This document shows, in pieces, positions 33,893 to 42,681 of a stretch of 64,000 nucleotides of DNA. The translations under genes were made by a program, and so were the position numbers. Location: positions 1 through 64,000 of the forward strand of contig CAITTG010000005.1 of NCBI GenBank assembly GCA_903895255.1, given 5' to 3'. The notes beneath the pieces are model-generated. The model made no database searches and was not told the origin of the DNA. It saw nothing but the letters and a program-made list of their open reading frames with translations. Position 1 is the stretch's first letter. Each line of letters begins with the position of its first letter. Origin of the DNA: an uncultured Verrucomicrobia subdivision 3 bacterium (GTDB taxonomy: Bacteria; Verrucomicrobiota; Verrucomicrobiia; Limisphaerales; UBA11358).

Positions 33893-36748
33893 ATGGAAAA
33901 GTTTGGAAGTTTAATCACCAAATCGAATACTGAATTTGTCCGTCGCCACATCGGCCCGGATGCCCGGGAAACCACCACCATGCTGGCCGCTATCGGCCTG
34001 CCCTCCCTCGATGCTCTCGTCGACGCTGCCGTGCCCGGCGCGATTCGCCTCGCCACCCCGCTCCAGGAACCCATTGCCCGGGCGGAACAGGAAGCCCTGG
34101 CCGAACTCAGGGCCATCGCCTCCCAAAACCAGGTTTACCGATCCCTCATCGGCATGGGCTACTACGACACCATCACCCCGCCGGTGATCCAGCGCAATGT
34201 GCTGGAGAATCCCGGCTGGTACACCCAATACACCCCCTACCAGGCCGAAATCTCCCAGGGTCGCCTCGAAGCCCTGCTGAATTTTCAAACCCTCGCTGCT
34301 GAGCTGAGCGGTCTGGACATCGCCAACGCCTCCATGCTTGATGAATCCACCGCCGCCGCTGAGGCCATGGCCATGATTCACGCCCTCAAAACCGGTCGCA
34401 ACCGGTTTTTCGTCGCCGCCGGCACCCATCCCCAAAATCTTGAAGTTGTCCAAACCCGCGCGGAAGCCCTGGGCATTGAGGTTGTGGTGGGCGATCATGA
34501 AACCTTCGAATTTACCGAAAACGTCTTTGGCGCGCTCGTGCAATACCCCGCCACCGACGGCACCGTGACCGATTACACCGCCTTCATCGCGCGCGCCCAC
34601 GCCGCTGGCGCCTTGGTTACCGTGGCCACCGACCTGCTCGCGCTCACCCTCCTCCAGCCCCCCGGTGAATTCGGCGCGGACATCGCCGTTGGCAGCGCCC
34701 AGCGCTTTGGCGTGCCCCTCGGTTATGGCGGACCGCACGCCGCGTTTTTCGCCACCCGCGACGCCTTGAAACGCCACCTGCCCGGCCGTATTGTCGGGGT
34801 CTCCAAGGATACCCGCGGTCAGCCGGCGTTGCGCCTGGCCTTGCAAACCCGTGAGCAGCACATCCGCCGTGAAAAAGCTACCAGCAACATCTGCACCGCC
34901 CAGGCCTTGCTCGCCAACATGGCCTCGCTCTACGCCGTGTATCACGGCCCCCAGGGCCTCAAGGAAATCGCCCGCCGCGTGCATGCCCAGACTGCCTTGC
35001 TCGCCCAGTTGCTGGTCCGGGGCGGATTTACGGTGGCCAATCCCACTTACTTCGACACCCTGACAGTTCAGGTTCCCGATGCCGCCGCTATTCACAAAGC
35101 CGCCGAAGCCCGGCAATTAAATTTCCGTCACCTGCCCGGCAACCGCGTGGGCATCTCCCTGGATGAGCGCACCACTGCGGCTGAAATCGATCTCATCCTC
35201 GCCGCCTTCGGCCTCAAATCCGCCACCTCCGCCGACCTGGAGGAAACCCTGCAACCCGGCGCCCTGCCCGCCACGCTCCTCCGCACCTCGGCATTTCTCA
35301 CCCACGCGAATTTTAACCGGTACCATTCCGAAACGGAAATGCTCCGCTACATCAAGCGCCTGGAATCCCGCGACCTGTCCCTGACCGCCTCCATGATTCC
35401 CTTGGGTTCCTGCACCATGAAGCTCAACGCCACGGCGGAAATGTTCCCCGTGTCCTGGCCCGAATTTGCCCGCATCCACCCCTTCGCCCCGCTGAAGCAA
35501 ACCCGCGGCTACCAAAAATTGTTCGGCCAGTTGGAAGCCTGGTTGGCGGACATCACCGGGTTTGCCGGCATTTCCCTCCAGCCCAACGCCGGTTCCCAGG
35601 GCGAGTACGCCGGCCTGCTCGTCATTCGCGCGTACCACGCCAGCCGGGGTGAAACCCGGCGGAATGTCTGCCTCATCCCCACCTCCGCGCACGGCACCAA
35701 CCCCGCCAGCGCCGTGATGGCCGGCATGCGCGTCGTCGCCGTGGCCTGCGACACCAGCGGCAACATCGACGTCGCCGATCTCAAGGCCAAAGCCGCCGCC
35801 CATCAGGCCGAGTTGGCCTGCCTCATGGTGACCTATCCCTCCACCCACGGGGTGTTTGAGGAAGGCATCCGCGAAATCTGCGAACTCATCCATGCCCACG
35901 GCGGTCAGGTGTACATGGACGGCGCCAATATGAACGCCCAAGTCGGCCTCACCAGCCCCGGCTTCATCGGGGCGGATGTCTGCCACCTGAACCTGCACAA
36001 AACCTTCTGCATCCCGCACGGTGGTGGGGGCCCGGGCATCGGCCCCATCGGTGTGGCCGAACACCTCGTGGACTTCCTCCCCGGCCACCAAGTCGTGAAT
36101 CTGGGCGGCGAAAACCCCATCGGTGCCGTGGCCGCCGCTCCGTGGGGCAGCGCCAGCATCCTCACCATCTCCTGGATGTACATCGCCATGATGGGCGGCG
36201 CCGGCCTCACCGAGGCCACCAAATACGCCATCCTCAACGCCAATTATATTTCCAAACGCCTGGAAAACTATTTCCCCACGCTCTACCGCCGCCACCACCT
36301 GGTCGCCCACGAGTGCATCCTTGATCTGCGCGCTTTCAAGGCCACCACCGCCGAGGACGTCGCCAAACGCCTCATGGATTATGGGTTCCACGCCCCCACG
36401 CTCTCCTGGCCCGTGGCCGGCACCCTCATGGTCGAACCCACTGAGAGCGAATCCCTGTTCGAGCTGGACCGCTTCTGCGACGCCATGATTGCCATCCACG
36501 CGGAAATGACCGCCGTGGAGACCGGCCAGGCCGATGCCAAAAACAACGTGCTTAAAAACGCACCGCACACCGCCGATATTATCGCCTCGGACGACTGGAA
36601 CCGCCCCTACTCCCGCCAGTCGGCGGCGTTCCCGTCCCGGAGTTTGCTCAATTATAAGTTCTGGCCGCATGTCAGCCGCGTGGACAATGTCTTCGGCGAC
36701 CGCAACCCCGTTTGTTCTTGCACCGGGATGGAAGCCTATTCAAGCTAG
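33893..36748 (+). CDS. gcvP: Glycine dehydrogenase (decarboxylating), P protein
   Basis: The PLP-dependent P protein of the glycine cleavage system, 951 residues, in the fused (alpha plus beta) form. Both halves are visible: [39 protein letters not shown] at about 80-120, and the second half with [25 protein letters not shown], and the PLP lysine K703 in [20 protein letters not shown] 33893 ([22 protein letters not shown]) is chosen because the conserved FVRRHIGP lies at the normal distance; the frame is open to 33794. gcvT and gcvH are not in this window, so the system is split. An 18-bp gap separates it from the hemerythrin-like gene. Confidence 0.96.
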   Translation: MEKFGSLITKSNTEFVRRHIGPDARETTTMLAAIGLPSLDALVDAAVPGAIRLATPLQEPIARAEQEALAELRAIASQNQVYRSLIGMGYYDTITPPVIQRNVLENPGWYTQYTPYQAEISQGRLEALLNFQTLAAELSGLDIANASMLDESTAAAEAMAMIHALKTGRNRFFVAAGTHPQNLEVVQTRAEALGIEVVVGDHETFEFTENVFGALVQYPATDGTVTDYTAFIARAHAAGALVTVATDLLALTLLQPPGEFGADIAVGSAQRFGVPLGYGGPHAAFFATRDALKRHLPGRIVGVSKDTRGQPALRLALQTREQHIRREKATSNICTAQALLANMASLYAVYHGPQGLKEIARRVHAQTALLAQLLVRGGFTVANPTYFDTLTVQVPDAAAIHKAAEARQLNFRHLPGNRVGISLDERTTAAEIDLILAAFGLKSATSADLEETLQPGALPATLLRTSAFLTHANFNRYHSETEMLRYIKRLESRDLSLTASMIPLGSCTMKLNATAEMFPVSWPEFARIHPFAPLKQTRGYQKLFGQLEAWLADITGFAGISLQPNAGSQGEYAGLLVIRAYHASRGETRRNVCLIPTSAHGTNPASAVMAGMRVVAVACDTSGNIDVADLKAKAAAHQAELACLMVTYPSTHGVFEEGIREICELIHAHGGQVYMDGANMNAQVGLTSPGFIGADVCHLNLHKTFCIPHGGGGPGIGPIGVAEHLVDFLPGHQVVNLGGENPIGAVAAAPWGSASILTISWMYIAMMGGAGLTEATKYAILNANYISKRLENYFPTLYRRHHLVAHECILDLRAFKATTAEDVAKRLMDYGFHAPTLSWPVAGTLMVEPTESESLFELDRFCDAMIAIHAEMTAVETGQADAKNNVLKNAPHTADIIASDDWNRPYSRQSAAFPSRSLLNYKFWPHVSRVDNVFGDRNPVCSCTGMEAYSS

Positions 36749-36765
36749 ACCTTGCAAGCATCCAT

Positions 36766-37218
36766 ATGAAAATAACCGAAATTCTGATGGCGGAGCATGC
36801 CGTGTTTCACAACCTGTTCGACCACGTCGAGGCGGTCGTGCCCAAGCTCAAGACCGTGGCCGAGGTGAAATCCCTGGGACTCATCATCACCAAGCTCACC
36901 GCCCCCCACTCGCAAACCGAGGATGAACTGTTCATTGAACCCCTCGAACATTGCTTCGACCAGTTGGGCCAGAAGGACACCTTCCATCACGAGCACGAGC
37001 TGATTGATGCCGCGCTGGACAAGGTGCAAAAAACCAAGGATTTGAAGACCGCCAAGAAACTGCTCCTCGGCGCGGTCACCGCCTCCCGCAACCATTTCGA
37101 CAAGGAAGAACGCCTCGTCTTCCCCATGGCCGAGCGTATTTTGAAAGCCCGCACCCTCACCGAACTCGGTGCCCAATGGCTCAAACAGCGCGACAGCAAA
37201 CTGCATTCGAGCAGCTAG
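36766..37218 (+). CDS. Hemerythrin HHE domain protein
   Basis: A 150-residue four-helix protein of the hemerythrin/HHE type, which binds a di-iron centre and senses or carries oxygen, NO or iron. The likely ligands are H13/H17 region (MAEHAVFHNLF), H50 and E54 (TAPHSQTEDELFIEPLE), H77-E80 (TFHHEHELID) and H115-E120 (SRNHFDKEERLVFP). ATG 36766 fits the start of the first helix; a longer frame to 36712 is inside the end of gcvP. It may be cotranscribed with gcvP, but I know of no functional link. Confidence 0.85.
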   Translation: MKITEILMAEHAVFHNLFDHVEAVVPKLKTVAEVKSLGLIITKLTAPHSQTEDELFIEPLEHCFDQLGQKDTFHHEHELIDAALDKVQKTKDLKTAKKLLLGAVTASRNHFDKEERLVFPMAERILKARTLTELGAQWLKQRDSKLHSSS

Positions 37219-37229
37219 TCCAGGGTGGC

Positions 37230-37246
37230 ACAGGCTGGAAGCCTGT
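37230..37246. repeat. REP-like hairpin ACAGGC-TGGAA-GCCTGT
   Basis: A 6-bp stem with the loop TGGAA, 12 bp after the hemerythrin stop codon. The same 'GGCTGGAAGCC / GGCTGGAGGCC' wording appears at 38616-38634. Confidence 0.5.
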
Positions 37247-37318
37247 CCCCCGAACGCTCTCTAATACGTCCGATTGGTCCCATTCGCCCCATAATTCTCA
37301 TTTTTAATTGCCCGGTAT

Positions 37319-38524
37319 ATGACCACCGCTCCCCAACCCCGCCGTGATTTCCTGAAACAGGCCGGCGCCTTCGGCTCCATCGCCATTCTGGCCGGCCTGC
37401 CGCCCGGTGCCACTGCCCTCGCTGCGGAACCCGCCACTGTGGTGGCCGACTCCGTCTTGCCCGCCCCACCGGTGATTGCGCCCCAATACCACATCAAATT
37501 CGCGGTTTGTGGCATGAGCCACGACCACATCTACGGCATGATCGGTGCCATTCAGCGCGGGGGCGGCGAACTGGTGGCCGCTTGGGGCGGCGAAGCCGAC
37601 AAACTCGCCACGTTTACCAAGCGCTTTCCCGATGTCAAAATTGTGCCGACCCAGGAGGAAATTCTGGATGACCCGGCCATCCAACTGGTGCTCAGCTCCC
37701 AGGTTGCCAGCGAACGCGCCCCGCTTGGCGTGCGGGCCATGAAGCAGGGGAAAGATTTCCTCGCCGACAAACCCGGCATCACCACCCTCGAACAACTCGC
37801 CGAAGTGCGCGCGACCATCGCCGAAACCAAACGCATCTACGGCATCATGTACAGCGAGCGGCTGGAAGTGAAGGCCGCCGTGTACGCGGGCCAGCTCGTC
37901 CGGCAGGGGGCCATCGGCAAGGTCATCCAGACAATCAACATTGCCCCGCACCAGGTCATGCAGGGACACGGCGATGCCGGCGGCGGCGCGCCCCGTCCCG
38001 CCTGGTTCTATAATCCCGACCAGTACGGGGGCATCCTTTGCGACATCGGGTCGCATCAGATCGACCAGTTTCTCTTCTACACCGGTTCCACCGAGGCGGG
38101 CATTGTCGAATCCCAAGTGGCCAACATCCGGCACCCGGACCATCCCCGCTTTCAGGACTTTGGCGACGTCGTGTTGCGCGGTGATCGCGGCCTCGGCTAT
38201 GTGCGGCTGGACTGGTTCACCCCCGACGGCCTCGGCACCTGGGGAGACGGCCGCCTCTTTATTCTCGGCACCGAGGGCTACATCGAAGTGCGCAAATACG
38301 CCAACGTGGCCGTGAAAAAGCAAGGCAACAACCTCTACCTCGTGGATGGCAAATCCGCCCGCTACTTCGACTGCAACAACCTTGCCCTGCCCTTCGGCCC
38401 CGAGTTTGTCGCCGACATCGTCAACCGCACCCACGTCGCGCAGGACCAGGTCCAATGCCTGCTCGCCGCCGAACTCGCCATCAAAGCCCAGCTCAACGCC
38501 AAATTCGTGACCCTGAAGGATTAG
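37319..38524 (+). CDS. Tat-exported Gfo/Idh/MocA family oxidoreductase
   Basis: A predicted NAD(P)-dependent sugar or inositol dehydrogenase-like protein, 401 residues. The N-terminus is a twin-arginine signal (RRDFLKQAGAFGSIAILAG, cleavage near ALAAEP at about residue 41), so it would be exported folded, with its cofactor. The Rossmann part begins at IKFAVCGMSHDHIYGMIGA (about residue 60), where the usual GxGxxG reads CGMSHDH. Later motifs are VLSSQVASERAPLGVRAMKQGKDFLADKPGITT (the KP of the EKP motif is present as DKP) and GGILCDIGSHQIDQFLFY (GGGxxxDxGxHxxD-like). Similar Tat-signal members are abundant in Verrucomicrobiota and Planctomycetota. The substrate is unknown. Confidence 0.85.
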   Translation: MTTAPQPRRDFLKQAGAFGSIAILAGLPPGATALAAEPATVVADSVLPAPPVIAPQYHIKFAVCGMSHDHIYGMIGAIQRGGGELVAAWGGEADKLATFTKRFPDVKIVPTQEEILDDPAIQLVLSSQVASERAPLGVRAMKQGKDFLADKPGITTLEQLAEVRATIAETKRIYGIMYSERLEVKAAVYAGQLVRQGAIGKVIQTINIAPHQVMQGHGDAGGGAPRPAWFYNPDQYGGILCDIGSHQIDQFLFYTGSTEAGIVESQVANIRHPDHPRFQDFGDVVLRGDRGLGYVRLDWFTPDGLGTWGDGRLFILGTEGYIEVRKYANVAVKKQGNNLYLVDGKSARYFDCNNLALPFGPEFVADIVNRTHVAQDQVQCLLAAELAIKAQLNAKFVTLKD

Positions 38525-38590
38525 TACCTTTGGCAGCAGGCCTCTCGCTTGTCGTGGAGTTTGGCATTGGGCCACCAGTCCCATGTCTTA

Positions 38591-38673
38591 GGGCTGCAAG
38601 CCTGTAATATTAAAGCCCAGGCTGGAGGCCTGGGTAAAACCCGCCATTGTCACTCTCAGGCCTGAAGGGCCGG
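38591..38673. repeat. REP-like triple hairpin, second copy
   Basis: GGGCTGCAAGCCT, CCCAGGCTGGAGGCCTGGG (38616-38634) and CAGGCCTGAAGGGCCGG follow in the same order as the element at 9779-9861, so the two are copies of one composite repeat. Together with the relic gene at 38752-38961 it fills the gap 38525-38994. Confidence 0.65.
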
Positions 38674-38751
38674 TAACTCTAAAAATTCAGAACCCTGTAA
38701 CGAGCCGTGGATATTTGGAAGCCGTCAGGCCAAATAGCGATGCAAAGCTAA

Positions 38752-38961
38752 ACCGCACAAAGTAGCCAGCCCTGTTTCTCTGCTGCCGTTGCCCTTAATG
38801 GTTCTGGCGATGGATAGTCCTTTTATGCCACCACCAATGTCGGCCCGAACGCCGTGCGGACCAAAGTTGCCAAATCCCCCGCCATTATCGGCAATTTAAA
38901 CGTGCTGACCAATGCCATGTCCGCCTCCGGCGCGCTTTTTTACCGCCTGATGATGCCGTGA
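38752..38961 (+). pseudogene. Relic 3' end of a secreted protein gene
   Basis: From 38818 to the TGA at 38959-38961 one frame reads SFYATTNVGPNAVRTKVAKS, then PAIIGNLNVLTNAMSASGAL and FYRLMMP-stop. This is the kind of C-terminal tail (…NLxVxTNAxSxSxAFYRLxxP) that closes many verrucomicrobial secreted proteins. The same frame continues upstream through a TAG at 38815-38817 to another stop at 38749-38751, and there is no start codon or signal peptide. It looks like the surviving 3' end of a deleted gene with at least one nonsense change. Confidence 0.6.
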
Positions 38962-38994
38962 AAATTTATCTCTGTTCCCTCTATTTGCTCCTGT

Positions 38995-39816
38995 TTAAAC
39001 CAGGTTCCCCAGTGCCACCTGCATCGCCACCACCAGCGCTCGCACGCGTCCGGCCAGCGGAAAATCCGACGGCGCCTCCAGCGTGTACACCAGCCGGCTC
39101 CGGTGTTGCAACAGCCAAAACGCCTCCGGCCATAACGGACGGCTGCCCGGATCCAGACTGGGATTAATAATCCCCCCCTTCGCCTCGCGGCCCTCAATGA
39201 CCGGCGACTGGTCAATCGGGCAAACCGCCGCCACGGCGCCCACCATTTTTTCCGCCAGCGAGGGGCGCTGATCGGGATTCAATTCGTACAAGTAAAACCC
39301 CTGCGCCTCCCAGTCCTCATGCAGACAAAACGCCGCGTCAAACTCCGGCTGCCGTTCCAGCCACCGGATGTGCGCCGCCACCTCACCCGTCTCCGTGTGC
39401 CGGTAATCCCGGTTCAAATCCTTCCGCTCCTCATTCTCCCGCGAATTTAGAAAGAACCCCGTCGGGTTGAGGCACGGGCACACCCAAAATTCCAGCCCCG
39501 CCGGCCAGTCATTTGCCCGGATCATTTCCAGCACCGCCAGCGGCCCCGCCGGTTCATCCCCGTGAATGCCGGCGGAAATATAAACCCGCCGCGCGCCCGG
39601 CCCCCCGCGCCTGCGCAGGGCAAAAATCTCCAGATTACCCGCCCGGTAAACCAGTTCCCGGCTCCAGCCGTGGCTTTCCGCCGCCGCCTTCAAATCCGCG
39701 AGCACGGCGTGAATCTCCAGATTCTCGCCGAAATACCCGCCATGATTGTTGCCCAGTCGTTCCACCCGGTGATTTTTCCCGGAACGCCCGCCCGATGCAA
39801 CGCTGAATGGCCGCAT
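38995..39816 (-). CDS. M14-type metallopeptidase / amidase
   Basis: A predicted zinc carboxypeptidase-like protein of about 273 residues without a signal peptide. The zinc ligands are seen in SAGIHGDEPAG (H and E) and FCLHEDWEAQG (H); the catalytic glutamate would be in VYTLEAPSDFPLAGR near the C-terminus. LNPTGFFLNSRENEERKDLNRDYRHTET holds the substrate-binding NxR-like and DLNRD motifs. The compact size and plan fit M14 enzymes acting on peptides or murein peptides (MpaA-like) or the AstE/aspartoacylase relatives; the substrate is not clear. The frame could also start at TTG 39864, 16 codons earlier. The ATG at 39816 is preferred because the extra residues (KGREGRKNRR) show no pattern. It is divergent from leuD. 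Confidence 0.8.
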   Translation of the reverse strand: MRPFSVASGGRSGKNHRVERLGNNHGGYFGENLEIHAVLADLKAAAESHGWSRELVYRAGNLEIFALRRRGGPGARRVYISAGIHGDEPAGPLAVLEMIRANDWPAGLEFWVCPCLNPTGFFLNSRENEERKDLNRDYRHTETGEVAAHIRWLERQPEFDAAFCLHEDWEAQGFYLYELNPDQRPSLAEKMVGAVAAVCPIDQSPVIEGREAKGGIINPSLDPGSRPLWPEAFWLLQHRSRLVYTLEAPSDFPLAGRVRALVVAMQVALGNLV

Positions 39817-39867
39817 CCTGCGATTTTTCCGCCCCTCCCTCCCCTTCAAAAATAATTTAAACAAAAT

Positions 39868-39898
39868 GGGACCCTGGACAGCGGATGTCCAGGGTCCC
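39868..39898. repeat. Hairpin GGGACCCTGGACA-gcgga-TGTCCAGGGTCCC
   Basis: A 13-bp perfect stem with the loop GCGGA, the longer form of the hairpin at 10014-10039. It sits in the divergent gap between the M14 gene and leuD, so it cannot be a terminator for either. Confidence 0.75.
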
Positions 39899-40016
39899 CT
39901 GTCAAAATCGTCAGGATGAAAGTCGCAATGACCATCAAAATGGGCCGGCCCGCCACAAACCGGGCCCCGTCCCGCTGCGCCCCGCCGCCGGCAACCCGGC
40001 CCCGCACCCGGGAAAT

Positions 40017-40036
40017 ATCTTCAAGATTCGCGAAGT
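40017..40036 (+). promoter_or_regulatory. Candidate operator shared with cimA
   Basis: ATCTTCAAGAT is a perfect 11-nt palindrome (central base C) and is followed by TCGCGAAGT. It matches the motif at 10258-10277 in 18 of 20 bases and lies 73 nt before the leuD start codon. Confidence 0.45.
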
Positions 40037-40067
40037 GTTTTTCATCCCGGTCCACCCCCCGCCCGCA

Positions 40068-40082
40068 TTTTCAATTTGAAAA
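40068..40082 (+). promoter_or_regulatory. Palindrome TTTTCAATTTGAAAA before leuD
   Basis: A perfect 15-nt palindrome 27 nt before the leuD start codon, in an otherwise C-rich stretch. It could be a protein-binding site or part of an AT-rich promoter. It has no counterpart before cimA. Confidence 0.35.
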
Positions 40083-40109
40083 CCGCCCCCGTTCACGGCA
40101 AATTACGGT

Positions 40110-40664
40110 ATGACAAAATCAGTTTTCACTGGCAAAGTTTATGTGGTGCGCGACAACATTGACACCGACCAAATCATTCCCGCGCAATACCTGAACCTCG
40201 TGCCCACCATTCCCGAGGAATACGAGAAGCTCGGCGCCTACGCCCTCTGCGGCCTGCCCGAGTCCCTCTACGCCACCCGCTTCGTGCCCGAAGGCCAGTT
40301 GGACACCGAATACCCCATCGTCGTGGCCGGCAAGAATTTCGGGTGCGGCAGCTCCCGCGAACACGCCCCCATCGCCCTCGGCTCCGCCAATTGCGAAATC
40401 ATTCTCGCCGAAAGCTTCGCCCGCATTTTCTTCCGCAACTGCGTCGCCACCGGCGAACTCTATCCCTGCGAAAGCGCCGACCGCCTCTGTGACATCCTGA
40501 AAACCGGCGACGTCGTCACTGTGGACCTCGATGCCGCCACGGTCACCGCGCACGCTACCGGCAAAGTGTACCCCTTCAAGCCGCTCGGCGACGTCCGCCC
40601 CGTGGTGGATGCCGGCGGCCTGTTCAATTACGCCCGCCAGTCCGGCATGATCGCCAGCAAATAA
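40110..40664 (+). CDS. leuD: 3-isopropylmalate dehydratase small subunit
   Basis: The small (swivelling-domain) subunit of the LeuCD isomerase, 184 residues, cytoplasmic. It has the family start GKVYVVRDNIDTDQIIPAQYL, the substrate-loop motif GKNFGCGSSREHAPIAL and the later region ESFARIFFRNCVATGELYP. The size is between the archaeal/clostridial type (about 165) and the enterobacterial type (about 200). LeuCD works in leucine synthesis and also on citramalate made by CimA, so this gene and cimA (10363) belong to one route. leuC is not in the window. The intergenic region carries a hairpin and a motif shared with cimA. Confidence 0.92.
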   Translation: MTKSVFTGKVYVVRDNIDTDQIIPAQYLNLVPTIPEEYEKLGAYALCGLPESLYATRFVPEGQLDTEYPIVVAGKNFGCGSSREHAPIALGSANCEIILAESFARIFFRNCVATGELYPCESADRLCDILKTGDVVTVDLDAATVTAHATGKVYPFKPLGDVRPVVDAGGLFNYARQSGMIASK

Positions 40665-40680
40665 GCCCGGCCCGGCCGCT

Positions 40681-42561
40681 TTGAAGACTCCCGCGCTCCT
40701 TCCCCTGCCCCGCTCGATTAAAATGAGCGCGGGCAGTTTGCTTTTGTCCAAAAATCCGGGTTTGGAACTCGACCCTGCCCTGCCCGTCTCCGCCGCCGCC
40801 GCCCTGACCGAGCGCCTCCAATCCGCCGGGAATGCGATCGGCTGCAAGTTTACCACCCCGGCGAAGGCCAGTCAGCCAGCCCAGATCCGCTGCCAGCTCG
40901 CCCCTGCGCCCAAAAAATCCCCGGAGTATTACACCCTCACCGTGGAGGCCACCGGCGTTCACCTCACCAGCCCCACGCCGGCCGGCCTGCGTGCCGCCGT
41001 CGCCACCCTTCGCCAGTTGCTGCGGCAATATGGCCGCCGCTTGCCCCATTTAAAAATCCGCGACTGGCCGGATTTCCCCCGGCGCGGCTTCATGCTGGAT
41101 ATTTCCCGGGGCCGCGTTCCCAACCTCGCCACCTTGCTTGACCTCGCGGACCACCTCGCCGATTTAAAAATCAACGAGCTGCAGCTCTACACGGAGCACA
41201 CGTTCGCCTACCAGCAATACAAAGCCGTCTGGGGCAGCTGGGGTGCCCTCACCGCCGCGGAAATCCAGACGCTCGACACCCATTGCCGCTGGCTTGGCAT
41301 CGACCTCGTTCCCAACCAAAATTCCTTCGGCCATTTACGCGAATGGATCGCCTATCCACCGCTCAAACCGCTCGCGGAGGTCGCCGCTCCCTACGAGGGC
41401 GGGAACGGTGAATTCCTTCGTTACCCCAGCACCCTGGCCCCGAATCATCCCGGCACCCTGCCCTTCGTGCGCAGTTTGTACGATGAATTGCTCCCGAATT
41501 TTTCCAGTCAGTTTTTCAACGTGGGTTGCGATGAAACCTGGGACCTGGGCCGGGGCCAAAGCCAGGCGGCGTGCGAGCGCCTGGGCAAAGGCCGCGTTTA
41601 TGTGGACTTCCTCAAAAAAATCCATGCCGAGGTCACCGCGCAAGGCCGCACCATGATGTTCTGGGGCGACATCATTCTCAATCACCCAGAACTCATCCCG
41701 GACCTGCCGCCCGACGTCATCGCCCTCAACTGGGGCTACGAGGCCAACCATCCGTTTCTGAAGGAAGCGGCGCTCTTTGCCCAAGCCAAAATCCCGTTTT
41801 ACGTCTGCCCCGGCACCAGTACCTGGATGACCATGATCGGCAAGCACGACAACGCCTTCACCAACCTCCGCCGGGCTGCCGCCGCCGGACGCAAACACGG
41901 TGCCATCGGCTATCTCAATACCGATTGGGGTGACGGCGGTCATCCCCAACCGCTCGCCGTAAGCTGGCCGCTCATCGTCGCCGGCGCTGCCTTGAGCTGG
42001 TGCGAATCCACTTTTGACGAGCCATTACTCACGCCCGTGCTCAACCGCGATGTGTACGCCGATCCCACGCAAATGGTGGCAGGAGTCGCCCTTGCCCTGG
42101 GCGTGGCCCACCGGAAACTCGGGTTCACCGCCCTCAACGAAACTCCGCTGGGCACCGTCATCACCGCCCCGCCCCCGGAACAGCGCGAATTATTCTGCCG
42201 GAACGGCCTGAAACATTTCGCCCGCATCCCGGCCAAAAACATTCGCGCGGCCCAGGCGGAAATCAACTGGCAACTCGCGCGGCTCGCCCGGGCGAAACCC
42301 GCCACCCCCGGCGGCCGGCTGCTGGCCCGGGAACTGCAACTCGCCGCCCGCATGGCCGCCCTCTCCTGCCAGTATATGCTCTGGCAACAGGCCCGCGCTG
42401 CCGGCCAAAAGCCCGCCGCCCGGAAAATCGCCGTCCCCTTGATTCGGGAATTAAAAAAGCTGGACCGGGAGTTCAACACCTATTGGCCCAAGCGTAATCA
42501 AGCCACCCCCCGGCACTGTACTCCGTTTATAAAGTGGCGCTTGTCCGAACTGGCTCAGTAG
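40681..42561 (+). CDS. GH20 beta-N-acetylhexosaminidase-like protein
   Basis: A glycoside hydrolase of about 626 residues. An N-terminal alpha/beta domain (ALLPLPRSIK ... YTLTVEATGVHLTSPTPAGLRAAVATLRQLL, residues 4-115) precedes a TIM barrel starting IRDWPDFPRRGFMLDISRGRVPNLATLLDLADHLADLKINELQLY. The GH20 catalytic pair D284-E285 is in FFNVGCDETWDLG; in this family the aspartate orients the substrate acetamido group, which acts as nucleophile, and the glutamate is the acid. There is no signal peptide, so it may work in the cytoplasm on imported oligosaccharides. The start is uncertain. TTG 40681 keeps the conserved LLPLP segment, whereas the first ATG (40723) would lose it. It begins 16 bp after leuD. 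Confidence 0.85.
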   Translation: MKTPALLPLPRSIKMSAGSLLLSKNPGLELDPALPVSAAAALTERLQSAGNAIGCKFTTPAKASQPAQIRCQLAPAPKKSPEYYTLTVEATGVHLTSPTPAGLRAAVATLRQLLRQYGRRLPHLKIRDWPDFPRRGFMLDISRGRVPNLATLLDLADHLADLKINELQLYTEHTFAYQQYKAVWGSWGALTAAEIQTLDTHCRWLGIDLVPNQNSFGHLREWIAYPPLKPLAEVAAPYEGGNGEFLRYPSTLAPNHPGTLPFVRSLYDELLPNFSSQFFNVGCDETWDLGRGQSQAACERLGKGRVYVDFLKKIHAEVTAQGRTMMFWGDIILNHPELIPDLPPDVIALNWGYEANHPFLKEAALFAQAKIPFYVCPGTSTWMTMIGKHDNAFTNLRRAAAAGRKHGAIGYLNTDWGDGGHPQPLAVSWPLIVAGAALSWCESTFDEPLLTPVLNRDVYADPTQMVAGVALALGVAHRKLGFTALNETPLGTVITAPPPEQRELFCRNGLKHFARIPAKNIRAAQAEINWQLARLARAKPATPGGRLLARELQLAARMAALSCQYMLWQQARAAGQKPAARKIAVPLIRELKKLDREFNTYWPKRNQATPRHCTPFIKWRLSELAQ

Positions 42562-42681
42562 CGTCGCCCGCCGGCCGTTCCGGCATTTTCCGCAAAAATA
42601 TTGTCAGAATTTAAGCACTCGTCACTCGTGTTTTTCGCCCCCCTCAGGCAGCCTGATTTTAATTCACCATGCGAATGAACT

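Noticed and set aside
38995..39000. Terminator for the M14 gene or for the relic gene
   Set aside because: No stem with a T-run is visible at the end of either gene; TTTAAAC near 38993 is not a hairpin.
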